DNA from: Campylobacteraceae bacterium
GTDB taxonomy: Bacteria; Campylobacterota; Campylobacteria; Campylobacterales; Sulfurovaceae
Length of the DNA stretch: 11,637 nt
Assembly: GCA_026985655.1 (NCBI GenBank)
Contig: JALSQB010000104.1
Span: 1 to 11,637 of the forward strand
Direction of reading: 5' to 3'
Under the pieces are notes generated by a model. The model saw only the letters and a list, made by a program, of their open reading frames with translations. It had not been told where the DNA came from and made no database searches. Position numbers and translations under genes: made by a program. Positions within the stretch are counted from its first letter, which is position 1. Each line of letters begins with the position of its first letter. Positions 1-6,750 of this stretch are shown here, in pieces.

Positions 1-62
1 ATGTCTGCGTGTGATAAAGAAGTGAAAAATAGAGATATTAAAAGTAATTTATACAAATTCAT
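1..62 (-). CDS. secreted protein, N-terminal fragment (possible lytic transglycosylase)
   Basis: Only the first 20 codons are present; the gene continues past the left edge. Read on the minus strand from ATG at 62 it gives MNLYKLLLISLFFTSLSHAD, a classic Sec signal peptide: one lysine, a hydrophobic core and a probable cleavage site after SHA. A strong Shine-Dalgarno (AAGGA, plus positions 70-74) lies 7 bases upstream of the ATG, so start and frame are well supported. It lies 80 bp downstream of tatD on the same strand. From memory, C. jejuni has a secreted murein transglycosylase after tatD, and a LysM protein sits two genes upstream here; that is the only basis for suggesting a peptidoglycan hydrolase. 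No catalytic part is visible, so the function is inference. Confidence 0.7.
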   Translation of the reverse strand, partial: MNLYKLLLISLFFTSLSHAD

Positions 63-142
63 TTCTTGTCCTTAATATTAATACTTGTAGTATATTATAT
101 TAAAACTTAAATATAAATTTAAATTATAAATTTTATATTAAA

Positions 143-919
143 TTAAGAAATATTTCTAAAAAGTCTTTTTGCATTACATGTAGTATTCTCAATTAAGTCA
201 CTTTTTTCAAGATCTGAAAGCTCTACCATTTTAGAAGCTACTAAATCACAATAAGCAGGTTCATTTCTTTTTCCTCTATGAGGGTGAGGTGTCAAATATG
301 GAGCATCTGTCTCAATAATTAGTTTATCTTGGGGTATTTTAGGATAAACATTAATAAGCTTTTTGGCATTTTTAAAGGTTAAAACACCTCCTATGCCATA
401 ATAAAAATTTTTATTGGCTAACTTTAAAAGTGATTCGTCTGCGTTATAACAATGTAAGACCCCACCCTCATCTCCTGCATGTTCCAATAAAAGGGCTAAA
501 CAATCAGCAGAAGATTCACGAACATGAACAATGAGAGGAAGCTTTAGCTCTTTTGCCCAAAGGATTTGGTCAATAAAAACCTCTTTTTGTAGTTTCTTTT
601 CTTCTTTAATCTCTTCTTCGCTCTCTGGCAAACGAAAATAGTCCAGTCCACATTCACCAATGGCAACACATTTTGGGTGAGTTATAAAAGTTTTAAGAAA
701 TTCTTTATTGTAGTTTTGAGCATCGTAAGGGTGAACTCCCACTGAAAAATATATCGCTTTATATTTTTCAGAAAGTTCAACTGCTCGTTTAAGAGTTCTG
801 GGGTCTGCCCCAGGGATAATAAAACGCTCAACACCATTGGCTTTAGCACGTTCTATTACTTCATTGATGTCTTCATTATACCGTTCATCATCTAAATGGC
901 AATGTGTATCAATAATCAT
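143..919 (-). CDS. tatD: TatD family metal-dependent hydrolase
   Basis: TatD/YcfH-type deoxyribonuclease of the amidohydrolase superfamily, a cytoplasmic TIM barrel with two divalent metals; family members have 3'-5' DNase activity linked to DNA repair. The 258 aa length is normal. Visible metal ligands are H6 and H8 (DTHCHLD), E89 (IGECGLDYF), H132 (LIVHVRES), H156 (VLHCYN) and D205 (IIETDAPYLTPHPHRGKRNEP, the TatD signature). The ATG has an AAAGGA ribosome binding site, which can be paired into a hairpin with the 39-bp spacer after the LysM gene (see the separate entry). Probably cotranscribed with the LysM gene upstream and the secreted protein downstream. Confidence 0.95.
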   Translation of the reverse strand: MIIDTHCHLDDERYNEDINEVIERAKANGVERFIIPGADPRTLKRAVELSEKYKAIYFSVGVHPYDAQNYNKEFLKTFITHPKCVAIGECGLDYFRLPESEEEIKEEKKLQKEVFIDQILWAKELKLPLIVHVRESSADCLALLLEHAGDEGGVLHCYNADESLLKLANKNFYYGIGGVLTFKNAKKLINVYPKIPQDKLIIETDAPYLTPHPHRGKRNEPAYCDLVASKMVELSDLEKSDLIENTTCNAKRLFRNIS

Positions 920-922
920 TCT

Positions 923-950
923 AATCCTTTAAAAAATAGTTAAAAGGATT
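923..950 (-). promoter_or_regulatory. hairpin masking the tatD ribosome binding site
   Basis: In the minus-strand transcript AATCCTTT (950-943) can pair perfectly with AAAGGATT (930-923) across a 12-base loop rich in U. The second arm contains the tatD Shine-Dalgarno (AAAGGA), and the first arm begins 8 bases after the LysM-gene stop codon. A ribosome finishing the LysM gene would be expected to melt the first arm, so translational coupling is a reasonable inference. The stem is only 8 bp with two G-C pairs, so its stability in vivo is unknown. Confidence 0.4.
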
Positions 951-958
951 TTACCATA

Positions 959-1657
959 TTAATAAGGTAAAATAATTGTTTGCCCCTCATAAATTTGACC
1001 ACTTGCATCAAGACTATCATTACTTGCAATGATTCGTTTATAGTTTTGAGCATTACCATAGAATTTATCAGATATTTTTTCTAAAGTATCGCCTTTTTTA
1101 ACAATAACTTTATGTATTTTAACAACATTTTCTGGCGTTGTTTTAGGAGCAATCTCTTCTTTTAACTCTTCAGTATATTTTGTATTATCAATCAGTGTAT
1201 TATCATCAGTCAAACTATTCATAGCTAGACTTAAATCTTTTTGCGTACTTGGCACAATTTTAGAAGGCTTACGTTCCCTTGATATCTCATCTTCAATAGT
1301 TCTTAATGCTGATAGATACGCCTTATCGTCACTATTATCTTCTACCTTTCCAATAGCTGGCTTTAAAGAAAGAGACGCTATTTCCTCTTCTACTGCTACT
1401 TCCTTCTCTATGGAAGTTTTAGTTTTTGGAAAAGAAGAACTCTCTAGCTTAACAACTAAATCTTTATCAAAAGATTTATCTTTACTAAAAATTCCCGAAT
1501 TAGTATATAAAGAAAAACCTGTATAAGCAACAGAAGCAATCAATACAACCGTAAAAAGTTTTGCTGCTGGTGAGATTTCACCTTGTTCACCATACTCTTC
1601 AGAATGTAAACTCGCATTTCTAATCGCTTCATTGTAAATATCATTTGTGCTTGACAT
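959..1657 (-). CDS. single-pass membrane protein with C-terminal LysM domain
   Basis: 232 aa. Residues 1-32 form a short, probably cytoplasmic tail, about 33-51 form one membrane helix (AAKLFTVVLIASVAYTGFSLY), 52-180 are a charged, low-complexity Lys/Glu/Ser-rich linker, and 184-231 are a LysM domain (KVIVKKGDTLEKISDKFYG ... YEGQTIILPY) that would bind peptidoglycan glycan chains in the periplasm. No signal-peptide cleavage site is seen, so it is probably anchored in the inner membrane and reaches to the wall. The N-terminal tail (TNDIYNEAIRNA) resembles that of the 151-aa protein encoded just upstream, and a related Y-x-x-A-L stretch recurs at 114-118. The ATG has an AAAGGA ribosome binding site. 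It is followed by tatD. The LysM fold is clear; the role is not. Confidence 0.88.
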   Translation of the reverse strand: MSSTNDIYNEAIRNASLHSEEYGEQGEISPAAKLFTVVLIASVAYTGFSLYTNSGIFSKDKSFDKDLVVKLESSSFPKTKTSIEKEVAVEEEIASLSLKPAIGKVEDNSDDKAYLSALRTIEDEISRERKPSKIVPSTQKDLSLAMNSLTDDNTLIDNTKYTEELKEEIAPKTTPENVVKIHKVIVKKGDTLEKISDKFYGNAQNYKRIIASNDSLDASGQIYEGQTIILPY

Positions 1658-1688
1658 AAAATTCCTTTGTGTTATCTATCTTATTCAT

Positions 1689-1694
1689 ATTATA
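1689..1694 (-). promoter_or_regulatory. -10 promoter box upstream of the LysM gene
   Basis: A perfect TATAAT on the minus strand (1694 to 1689) would start transcription near 1682, giving a leader of about 25 bases before the LysM-gene ATG. No convincing -35 box is visible, as usual for the housekeeping sigma factor of Campylobacterota. The box lies in the loop of a 7-bp inverted repeat (TCTTATT at 1679-1685, AATAAGA at 1696-1702). Confidence 0.5.
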
Positions 1695-1723
1695 AAATAA
1701 GAATGAGTCATAACTATGAAATT

Positions 1724-2179
1724 TTAAAATTCATCATTAGGATTATTGACAACTGCTATTTTACCTCTAAATCCACTTTTATCATCTAACTCTCTTGCTA
1801 TCGCATCTGTATAAGAAGCTTTACTTTGAATCGAAGGTTCATTCATAATAACTTGTATGGAGTTAGGCAAGTTTTTTTTCGCTCTTTCATTAGCTGTATC
1901 AACGGGAGTTCCTTTTAAAATATTTACCAATTCAGCATTATCTAACTGGCTATCATCAATGGTCTCACTCACCCCTAAAACGGCTTGTTTTTTTACAGCC
2001 GAAGATGACTTAAGAAACATATTAGTATTACTATTGAAATATTTAAACGCCACAAATGCTAAAAGCAGTAAAAGTAAAAAATTAACCAAGTGTATTTGCT
2101 TACTAGTTTTTTTACTACTACTTGTATAAATCTGTGCATCTTGTATGGCATCTGTATATCTATTGTTGGTATCGAACAT
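1724..2179 (-). CDS. small single-pass membrane protein of unknown function
   Basis: 151 aa, family not recognised. Residues 1-30 are a polar, probably cytoplasmic tail (TNNRYTDAIQDA), 31-47 one membrane helix (LVNFLLLLLLAFVAFKYF), and 48-151 a polar, probably periplasmic region with no obvious enzyme motif. The pentapeptide YTDAI occurs twice, at 8-12 before the membrane and at 123-127 near the C-terminus. The N-terminal tail and the C-terminal stretch (SYTDAIARELDD) resemble parts of the neighbouring LysM protein, so the two may be diverged paralogues or partners. The ATG at 2179 has an AGGAG ribosome binding site 6 bases upstream, directly after a 26-bp palindrome. It is 90 bp downstream of recN on the same strand. 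The coding call is firm; the function is unknown. Confidence 0.82.
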   Translation of the reverse strand: MFDTNNRYTDAIQDAQIYTSSSKKTSKQIHLVNFLLLLLLAFVAFKYFNSNTNMFLKSSSAVKKQAVLGVSETIDDSQLDNAELVNILKGTPVDTANERAKKNLPNSIQVIMNEPSIQSKASYTDAIARELDDKSGFRGKIAVVNNPNDEF

Positions 2180-2191
2180 TATATATCTCCT

Positions 2192-2217
2192 AAATTATAT
2201 TAAACTTAATATAATTT
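2192..2217 (-). promoter_or_regulatory. 26-bp palindrome upstream of the 151-aa membrane protein gene
   Basis: Perfect 12-base arms AAATTATATTAA (2192-2203) and TTAATATAATTT (2206-2217) flank a 2-base centre (AC). On the minus strand the element ends exactly where the AGGAG ribosome binding site begins and contains a TATAAT box. It could be an operator, an mRNA hairpin or a promoter element. All arm bases are A or T, so chance contributes, but arms this long are unusual even in AT-rich spacers. Confidence 0.4.
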
Positions 2218-2269
2218 TAACAAAAATATATAGTATTAAAGATTAAAATATTAATTTTTTATTAAATAT

Positions 2270-3793
2270 TTAGTTTAATAATCTTTCCGCAAAACTAATC
2301 GCCTCTTCATTGGGTTTTTCACCTCCAATAATACGGGCTATCTCTGCTACTCTTCCCTGCTTATCTAAAAGTATAACCCTACTTTTGTTTTTAATTTTAG
2401 AGACTAAAAGATGCTGATTTGCCTTAGAGGCTAAATGTGCTTGATGAGAAATGGCAAAAATTTGATAGACAGTAGAAAGCTTTGCAATCATATTAGCAAT
2501 GGCAATTGACTCATCTCCTGAAACATTGGCATCTATCTCATCTAAAATTAATACTCCTGCATCTTTAACACCTGAAAGGGCTACCACCATAAGAGCCAAT
2601 CGTACACGGTTAAACTCCCCACCTGAGAGTTTAGAAGCTGTTGAGCCATTCATATTTATCTCAACAAAATCTTGCCCTAACTCGCCTAGTCCATTCATTG
2701 TAAAGATAAAATTGATCGCAGGGAGTTTTAACTCTGCTAAATATTTTTTTAAAGGTTTTTCTAAATTTACTGCTTTGGCTTTACGTGCTTGTGAAATTTG
2801 TCCTGCTAAAATAGAGAGTTCAGAAAGTTCCATCTGCAAAAAGGACTCCAACATACTTTTATCAGCTTCAATATTTTTATAGCCTAAAAGTTCTTTTTGT
2901 TTCAACTCTGCGTATGCTATCGCCTCTTCAATACTTCCATATCTATTCTGTAAAGTAGATATTTTTTCCAATCTATCTAACACAGCTTCAATATCCACTT
3001 CAGCTAACTCCTCTGAAAGGGATTCTATCTCCTCAAAATCAGCTCGTAACTGGTTCATCATCTCTGAAAAGACAGTGTCATCTTTGTCTAAAAGCCTATA
3101 AACTTCAGAGACCGACTCTTCAAATCCAAAAATACCATTGGCACTCTCTAAGGCATCGTTTACTTTATCAATACGTGAGAGTTGCTGTTTTACTTTAAGT
3201 AACTCCTCATCTTCTCCTAGCACAGGATTAAGCGATGTTATCTTCTCTATCTCAAACTCAGTAAATTCTATGAGTTCTAAGAGTTTTGCTTCATCTGCTT
3301 TTATCTTCTCTAGTTGTAGTAATTTTATTTTATAGTTCGCATAACGACTCTTATACTCTTTAAATAATTTTTTAAAACTTTTATCTTTGGCTAAGAGTTC
3401 ATTATCTATCAAGCTTAGTAAATCACTACTTTCAAAACCACTCTTATCGCGTACTGACAAAAACTGCACAAAGGGGCTAAACATTCCATTTAAAACTTTT
3501 TTAGAGATATTCTGCCCATCAATGCTGTAACGTACTTTCTCTTTTTTAATGGTTTTAAGGGTTATCTCCTCTTCAAGTTCAAAGGCTTCACTCTCTAGCT
3601 TTTTAGGTTTACTTACCAACACTTCACATAATGATGCTTCAGCCGTTCCATAACCAAAAGTAGAGAGTATGCTGTTCATAAAAAGTGATTTACCAGCTCC
3701 CGAAGGACCAGATAAAACAACAAGCCCCTTCTCTAGTTCAACTTCAACCTCATCAAAAGATATTAAGTTCTTTAAAAATACTCTATTTATCAT
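2270..3793 (-). CDS. recN: DNA repair protein RecN
   Basis: SMC-like ATPase acting in the cytoplasm on double-strand-break repair and recombination. The N-terminal ATPase half carries Walker A GPSGAGKS (residues 29-36). A central helical coiled-coil arm spans roughly 150-350. The C-terminal half carries the ABC signature LSGGE (389-393), Walker B VLILDE (414-419), a D-loop region (NVSGDES) and the switch histidine H450 in ISHQAHLA. At 507 aa it is shorter than E. coli RecN (about 550), which fits a shortened coiled-coil arm, as I recall for Campylobacterota. Its ATG overlaps the nadK stop by one base (TAATG); with only a weak GGGGTGA upstream, translation is probably coupled to nadK. No SOS (LexA) box is visible. 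Confidence 0.95.
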   Translation of the reverse strand: MINRVFLKNLISFDEVEVELEKGLVVLSGPSGAGKSLFMNSILSTFGYGTAEASLCEVLVSKPKKLESEAFELEEEITLKTIKKEKVRYSIDGQNISKKVLNGMFSPFVQFLSVRDKSGFESSDLLSLIDNELLAKDKSFKKLFKEYKSRYANYKIKLLQLEKIKADEAKLLELIEFTEFEIEKITSLNPVLGEDEELLKVKQQLSRIDKVNDALESANGIFGFEESVSEVYRLLDKDDTVFSEMMNQLRADFEEIESLSEELAEVDIEAVLDRLEKISTLQNRYGSIEEAIAYAELKQKELLGYKNIEADKSMLESFLQMELSELSILAGQISQARKAKAVNLEKPLKKYLAELKLPAINFIFTMNGLGELGQDFVEINMNGSTASKLSGGEFNRVRLALMVVALSGVKDAGVLILDEIDANVSGDESIAIANMIAKLSTVYQIFAISHQAHLASKANQHLLVSKIKNKSRVILLDKQGRVAEIARIIGGEKPNEEAISFAERLLN

Positions 3794-4665
3794 TATTCGT
3801 CATCACCCCAATGTAATTTTTCTCTTAAAACTGAAAAGTAGTTCCGTTCTTTTTTATGCAATAGTTTTGCTCCAATTTTAGCCCCATTAATTACCAAAAC
3901 ATCTCCTGCATGCATCTCATAATCATCTTGCCCATCAACCATCACAACAACTGTGTCTTTAGGAGAAGAGAGTGCAATGGTAAAATTAGAAGGTAACACT
4001 ATTGGACGTTGTGTTAAAGAGTGGGCTGCCACAGGGGTCATAATGAACGCTTGGGTCAAAGGGTACATCACAGGTCCTCCTGCGGCTAAATTATAAGCCG
4101 TGGAACCAGTAGGAGTAGAGATGATAAGTCCATCACCTCTATAAGTATTAAACCATTCGCCATCAACAGAAGCATCTATTTTAACCATGTGTGAAACAGT
4201 TGGTCGAGTAATCACCACATCATTAAAAGCATGAAATTTTTTACGACCGTCGGCTGTTTGTATGTAGCCATCTATCATCATACGGTCATCAATTCTATAA
4301 TTACCTAAAAGTAAATTATCTAAAAAAGTATCAACTTCAGCAATGCGAACATCGGCTAAAAAGCCTAAAGTCCCTGCATTAATTCCCACTACAGGCTTAT
4401 GATACCCATAAGAATTTCGTACCAAAGAGAGTAAAGTACCATCGCCTCCTAAAGAGACTAAAAAATCTGATTGTTCACACAATTCTTTAAAGCTAACTGC
4501 GTCTAAAATACCCAATGTCTTCGCTGAATAATCAACCAATAATACTTTTATATTATGGGCTTCAAATTTTTCTTTTATACTTTTATAAACAGGAAAAAGT
4601 TCAGGGGCATCTGGCTTTACAATAAATCCTGCTACTTTTATTTGTGACATTTTTGCATCTGACAC
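3793..4665 (-). CDS. nadK: NAD kinase
   Basis: ATP-dependent NAD+ 2'-kinase (PpnK), the cytoplasmic source of NADP+. 290 aa, normal length. Motifs: GGDGT at 73-77 in FLVSLGGDGTLLSLVRN; GINAGTLGFL at 94-103; ND at 148-149 (the NE/D motif); and the glycine-rich GDGLIISTPTGSTAYNLAAGG at about 177-197. The start is chosen at GTG 4665 because AGGAG lies 6 bases upstream; the in-frame ATG at 4650 (MSQIKV) has no ribosome binding site. It is the first gene of a nadK-recN unit divergent from aspS, an arrangement I recall from C. jejuni. A 16-bp palindrome overlaps the edge of the ribosome binding site. Confidence 0.95.
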   Translation of the reverse strand: MSDAKMSQIKVAGFIVKPDAPELFPVYKSIKEKFEAHNIKVLLVDYSAKTLGILDAVSFKELCEQSDFLVSLGGDGTLLSLVRNSYGYHKPVVGINAGTLGFLADVRIAEVDTFLDNLLLGNYRIDDRMMIDGYIQTADGRKKFHAFNDVVITRPTVSHMVKIDASVDGEWFNTYRGDGLIISTPTGSTAYNLAAGGPVMYPLTQAFIMTPVAAHSLTQRPIVLPSNFTIALSSPKDTVVVMVDGQDDYEMHAGDVLVINGAKIGAKLLHKKERNYFSVLREKLHWGDDE

Positions 4666-4674
4666 ACGCTTCTC

Positions 4675-4690
4675 CTAAAATATATTTTAG
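4675..4690 (-). promoter_or_regulatory. 16-bp palindrome at the nadK ribosome binding site
   Basis: CTAAAATATATTTTAG is a perfect palindrome whose last two bases on the minus strand form the start of the nadK AGGAG Shine-Dalgarno. It could be an operator or a weak mRNA hairpin. A 16-bp AT-rich palindrome can easily occur once by chance in a window this size. Confidence 0.25.
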
Positions 4691-4789
4691 AAAGGATAAC
4701 ATAAACTCTCTTCATCAATCTATTTTTATGTCAGATTGTCATTCTTTATTATTTTTAACACGACTCTATTCTATTTCTATGTAAGAATT

Positions 4790-4798
4790 TGCTATAAT
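4790..4798 (+). promoter_or_regulatory. extended -10 promoter of aspS
   Basis: TGCTATAAT is a perfect extended -10 box (TGn-TATAAT) preceded by T-rich sequence, typical of Campylobacterota housekeeping promoters; no good -35 is seen. The expected start near 4805 gives a leader of about 50 bases. The ribosome binding site GAGGA (4843-4847) lies 7 bases before the GTG start of aspS. Confidence 0.7.
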
Positions 4799-4854
4799 TC
4801 CAAAAATTTCAATTATATACATTAGAAGCTATATAAACATATGAGGAAATAATT

Positions 4855-6621
4855 GTGAGAACACACTATTGTGCTGAGGTAAACGAAACAGAAATAGGCG
4901 AAACAGTCACCGTTGCAGGTTGGGTTTCAAGTCGTCGTGACCATGGTGGGTTAATTTTTATTGACCTTAGAGACAAAGACCAAGTGGTACAAGTTGTTTG
5001 TGACCCTGCTGACAATGCAGAAGCACATAAACTGGCTGAAGGAGTACGTGACCAATTTGTCCTAATTGTAACAGGAACAGTACGTGCTAGAGGTGAAGGA
5101 CTTGAAAACCCTAAACTCAAAACTGGTAAAATTGAGATTGTAGCCGATAAATTAATTATCGAAAACACTTCTAAGCCTATGCCTTTTGAACTAAATGACG
5201 AAAAAGTAAATGAAGAGATTAAATTAAAATATAGATACTTAGAACTTAGAACACAAAAGTCTTATGATATTTTTAAACTCCGTTCAAAAGCGACTATGGC
5301 AGCTAGAAATGCCCTTGATGAGCTGGACTTTTTAGAAGTAGAAACACCAATCATTACTAAATCTACCCCAGAGGGAGCCAGAGATTACCTTGTTCCAAGC
5401 CGTGTACATGGAGGAGAATTTTATGCACTTCCACAGTCTCCTCAACTCTTTAAACAACTCTTAATGGTCGGTGGATTTGACCGTTATTTTCAAATTGCTA
5501 AATGTTTTAGAGATGAAGATTTAAGAGCCGATAGACAACCAGAGTTTACCCAAATAGATGTTGAGATGTCTTTTTGTGACCAAGAAGATGTCATTGATGT
5601 GGCTGAGAAAGTTATCCATAACATTTTTGACAAGTGTGGATTTGACATTCCTACTAAATTTACCCGTATGACCTATATGGACGCGATGGAAAAATATGGT
5701 TCAGACAAACCAGACATGCGTTATGACCTTGCTATGGTAGATGTCATGGACATCTTTGCACGTTGTGACAATGAGATTTTTGCTAACATTGCTAAAGATG
5801 CGAAGAAGAACAGAATTAAAGCCCTCAAAGTACCTAAAGGCGATGAGATATTCTCAAAACGTCAAATGAAAGGCTTTGAAGATTACGTCCGTAAATTTGG
5901 TGCAGCTGGTCTTGGTTACTTCCAAATGAAAGAAGATGGACTTAAAGGTCCTCTTACTAAATTCTTTACAGAGGAAGACATTCAAGCCATTATTGAGCGT
6001 TGTGAACTTGAAGTGGGTGATGCTGTCTTCTTTGGTGCAGGGAACAAAAAATTGGTTTGGGACTACATGGGTCGATTTAGAATCTACCTAGCAGAGATTA
6101 TGGAGATTATTCCAGAAGATAAATTTGAGTTCTTATGGGTGATGGACTTCCCTATGTTTGAAGAGAGTGATGGAAAAATAAACGCCATGCACCACGCCTT
6201 TACCATGCCACAAACCAATGATGAGGGTAAAATAGTTTATGACGATATTGAAGAGTTAAAATCTATTGCCTATGACATTGTACTCAATGGTACAGAGCTT
6301 GGTGGTGGGTCTATTCGTATCCATAAAGAAGACCTTCAATCTGAAATCTTTAAACTTATGGGTATTTCAGAAGAAGAAGCAGAAGAGAAATTTGGTTTCT
6401 TACTCGATGCCTTTAGATTTGGGGCTCCTCCACATGGTGGATTTGCTTTAGGACTTGACCGACTTATTATGCTTATGACAAACAGCTCAAGCATTAGAGA
6501 AGTGATTGCTTTCCCTAAAACACAAAAAGCACAATGTATCTTAACTCAAGCACCAAGCCCAGTAGAAGCTGAACAGCTTAATGAGTTGAGCTTACGTGTT
6601 CGTAAACAAGAAAAAGCGTAG
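4855..6621 (+). CDS. aspS: aspartyl-tRNA synthetase (probably Asp/Asn non-discriminating)
   Basis: Class II aminoacyl-tRNA synthetase of the bacterial type, charging tRNA-Asp in the cytoplasm. 588 aa: an N-terminal OB-fold anticodon-binding domain (about 1-105, GWVSSRRDHGGLIFIDLRD), the catalytic core with motif 2 FRDED (218-222), a bacterial GAD insertion (about 290-400) and motif 3 GLDR (533-536) in APPHGGFALGLDR. The start is GTG at 4855, with GAGGA 7 bases upstream. Campylobacterota generally lack AsnRS and use GatCAB, so the enzyme is probably non-discriminating; L83 and L88 fit this (see findings). The stop codon TAG at 6619-6621 lies inside the left arm of a palindromic repeat element, so the last codon or two may come from the insertion. 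It is followed by adk. Confidence 0.97.
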   Translation: MRTHYCAEVNETEIGETVTVAGWVSSRRDHGGLIFIDLRDKDQVVQVVCDPADNAEAHKLAEGVRDQFVLIVTGTVRARGEGLENPKLKTGKIEIVADKLIIENTSKPMPFELNDEKVNEEIKLKYRYLELRTQKSYDIFKLRSKATMAARNALDELDFLEVETPIITKSTPEGARDYLVPSRVHGGEFYALPQSPQLFKQLLMVGGFDRYFQIAKCFRDEDLRADRQPEFTQIDVEMSFCDQEDVIDVAEKVIHNIFDKCGFDIPTKFTRMTYMDAMEKYGSDKPDMRYDLAMVDVMDIFARCDNEIFANIAKDAKKNRIKALKVPKGDEIFSKRQMKGFEDYVRKFGAAGLGYFQMKEDGLKGPLTKFFTEEDIQAIIERCELEVGDAVFFGAGNKKLVWDYMGRFRIYLAEIMEIIPEDKFEFLWVMDFPMFEESDGKINAMHHAFTMPQTNDEGKIVYDDIEELKSIAYDIVLNGTELGGGSIRIHKEDLQSEIFKLMGISEEEAEEKFGFLLDAFRFGAPPHGGFALGLDRLIMLMTNSSSIREVIAFPKTQKAQCILTQAPSPVEAEQLNELSLRVRKQEKA

Positions 6622-6711
6622 GGGGTGATTGCCATCACACCATTTCTACATACAATCAACAAATAACATCTAAATTTTCCATGGTTGGTGCGATGGCAAT
6701 CGCCCCCTACG
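6617..6711. repeat. 95-bp REP/MITE-like palindromic element
   Basis: The left arm 6617-6642 and right arm 6686-6711 are inverted copies of 26 bases with 24 matches (mismatches at arm positions 10 and 21), separated by 43 bases. The outer ends read CGTAGGGGG and CCCCCTACG, and each arm carries GATTGCCATC or its complement. From memory, GTAGGGGCGA...TCGCCCCTAC-type ends mark dispersed REP or MITE elements in many bacteria. The local G/C runs contrast with the AT-rich surroundings, supporting insertion. No clear target duplication is seen. The left arm provides the aspS stop codon; the right arm ends 39 bp before adk. As RNA it would form a long stem, but no U-run follows, so it is not a standard terminator. 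Confidence 0.8.
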
Positions 6712-6750
6712 GATGCAAACATAATTAAAATAATTAAAAAAGGACAAAAA

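Noticed and set aside
1..75. Plus-strand open frame of 24 codons beginning ATGTCTGCG
   Set aside because: It is antisense to a well-supported signal peptide with a good ribosome binding site on the minus strand; no evidence favours the plus frame.
75..142. AT-rich spacer with imperfect inverted repeats, and a shared ATTAAAACTTAAAT string also near 7858
   Set aside because: The bases are almost all A/T and the match is short; low complexity explains it, and no regulator motif is recognisable.
2246..2272. AT-only hairpin at the recN stop codon considered as a terminator
   Set aside because: The stem has no G-C pairs, the arms do not match without an indel, and no U-run follows.
2499..2882. 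Plus-strand open frame of 127 codons within recN
   Set aside because: It is antisense to the conserved RecN ATPase region and its product is serine-rich without domain features; a shadow frame.
4841..4852. Three-codon leader ORF (ATG AGG AAA TAA) just before the aspS GTG
   Set aside because: It contains the aspS ribosome binding site itself and has no ribosome binding site of its own; probably chance.
6685..6750. 22-codon N-terminal extension of adk
   Set aside because: It is encoded by the right arm of the repeat element, has no ribosome binding site, and ATG 6751 has a strong AAGGA and places the P-loop at the usual position.
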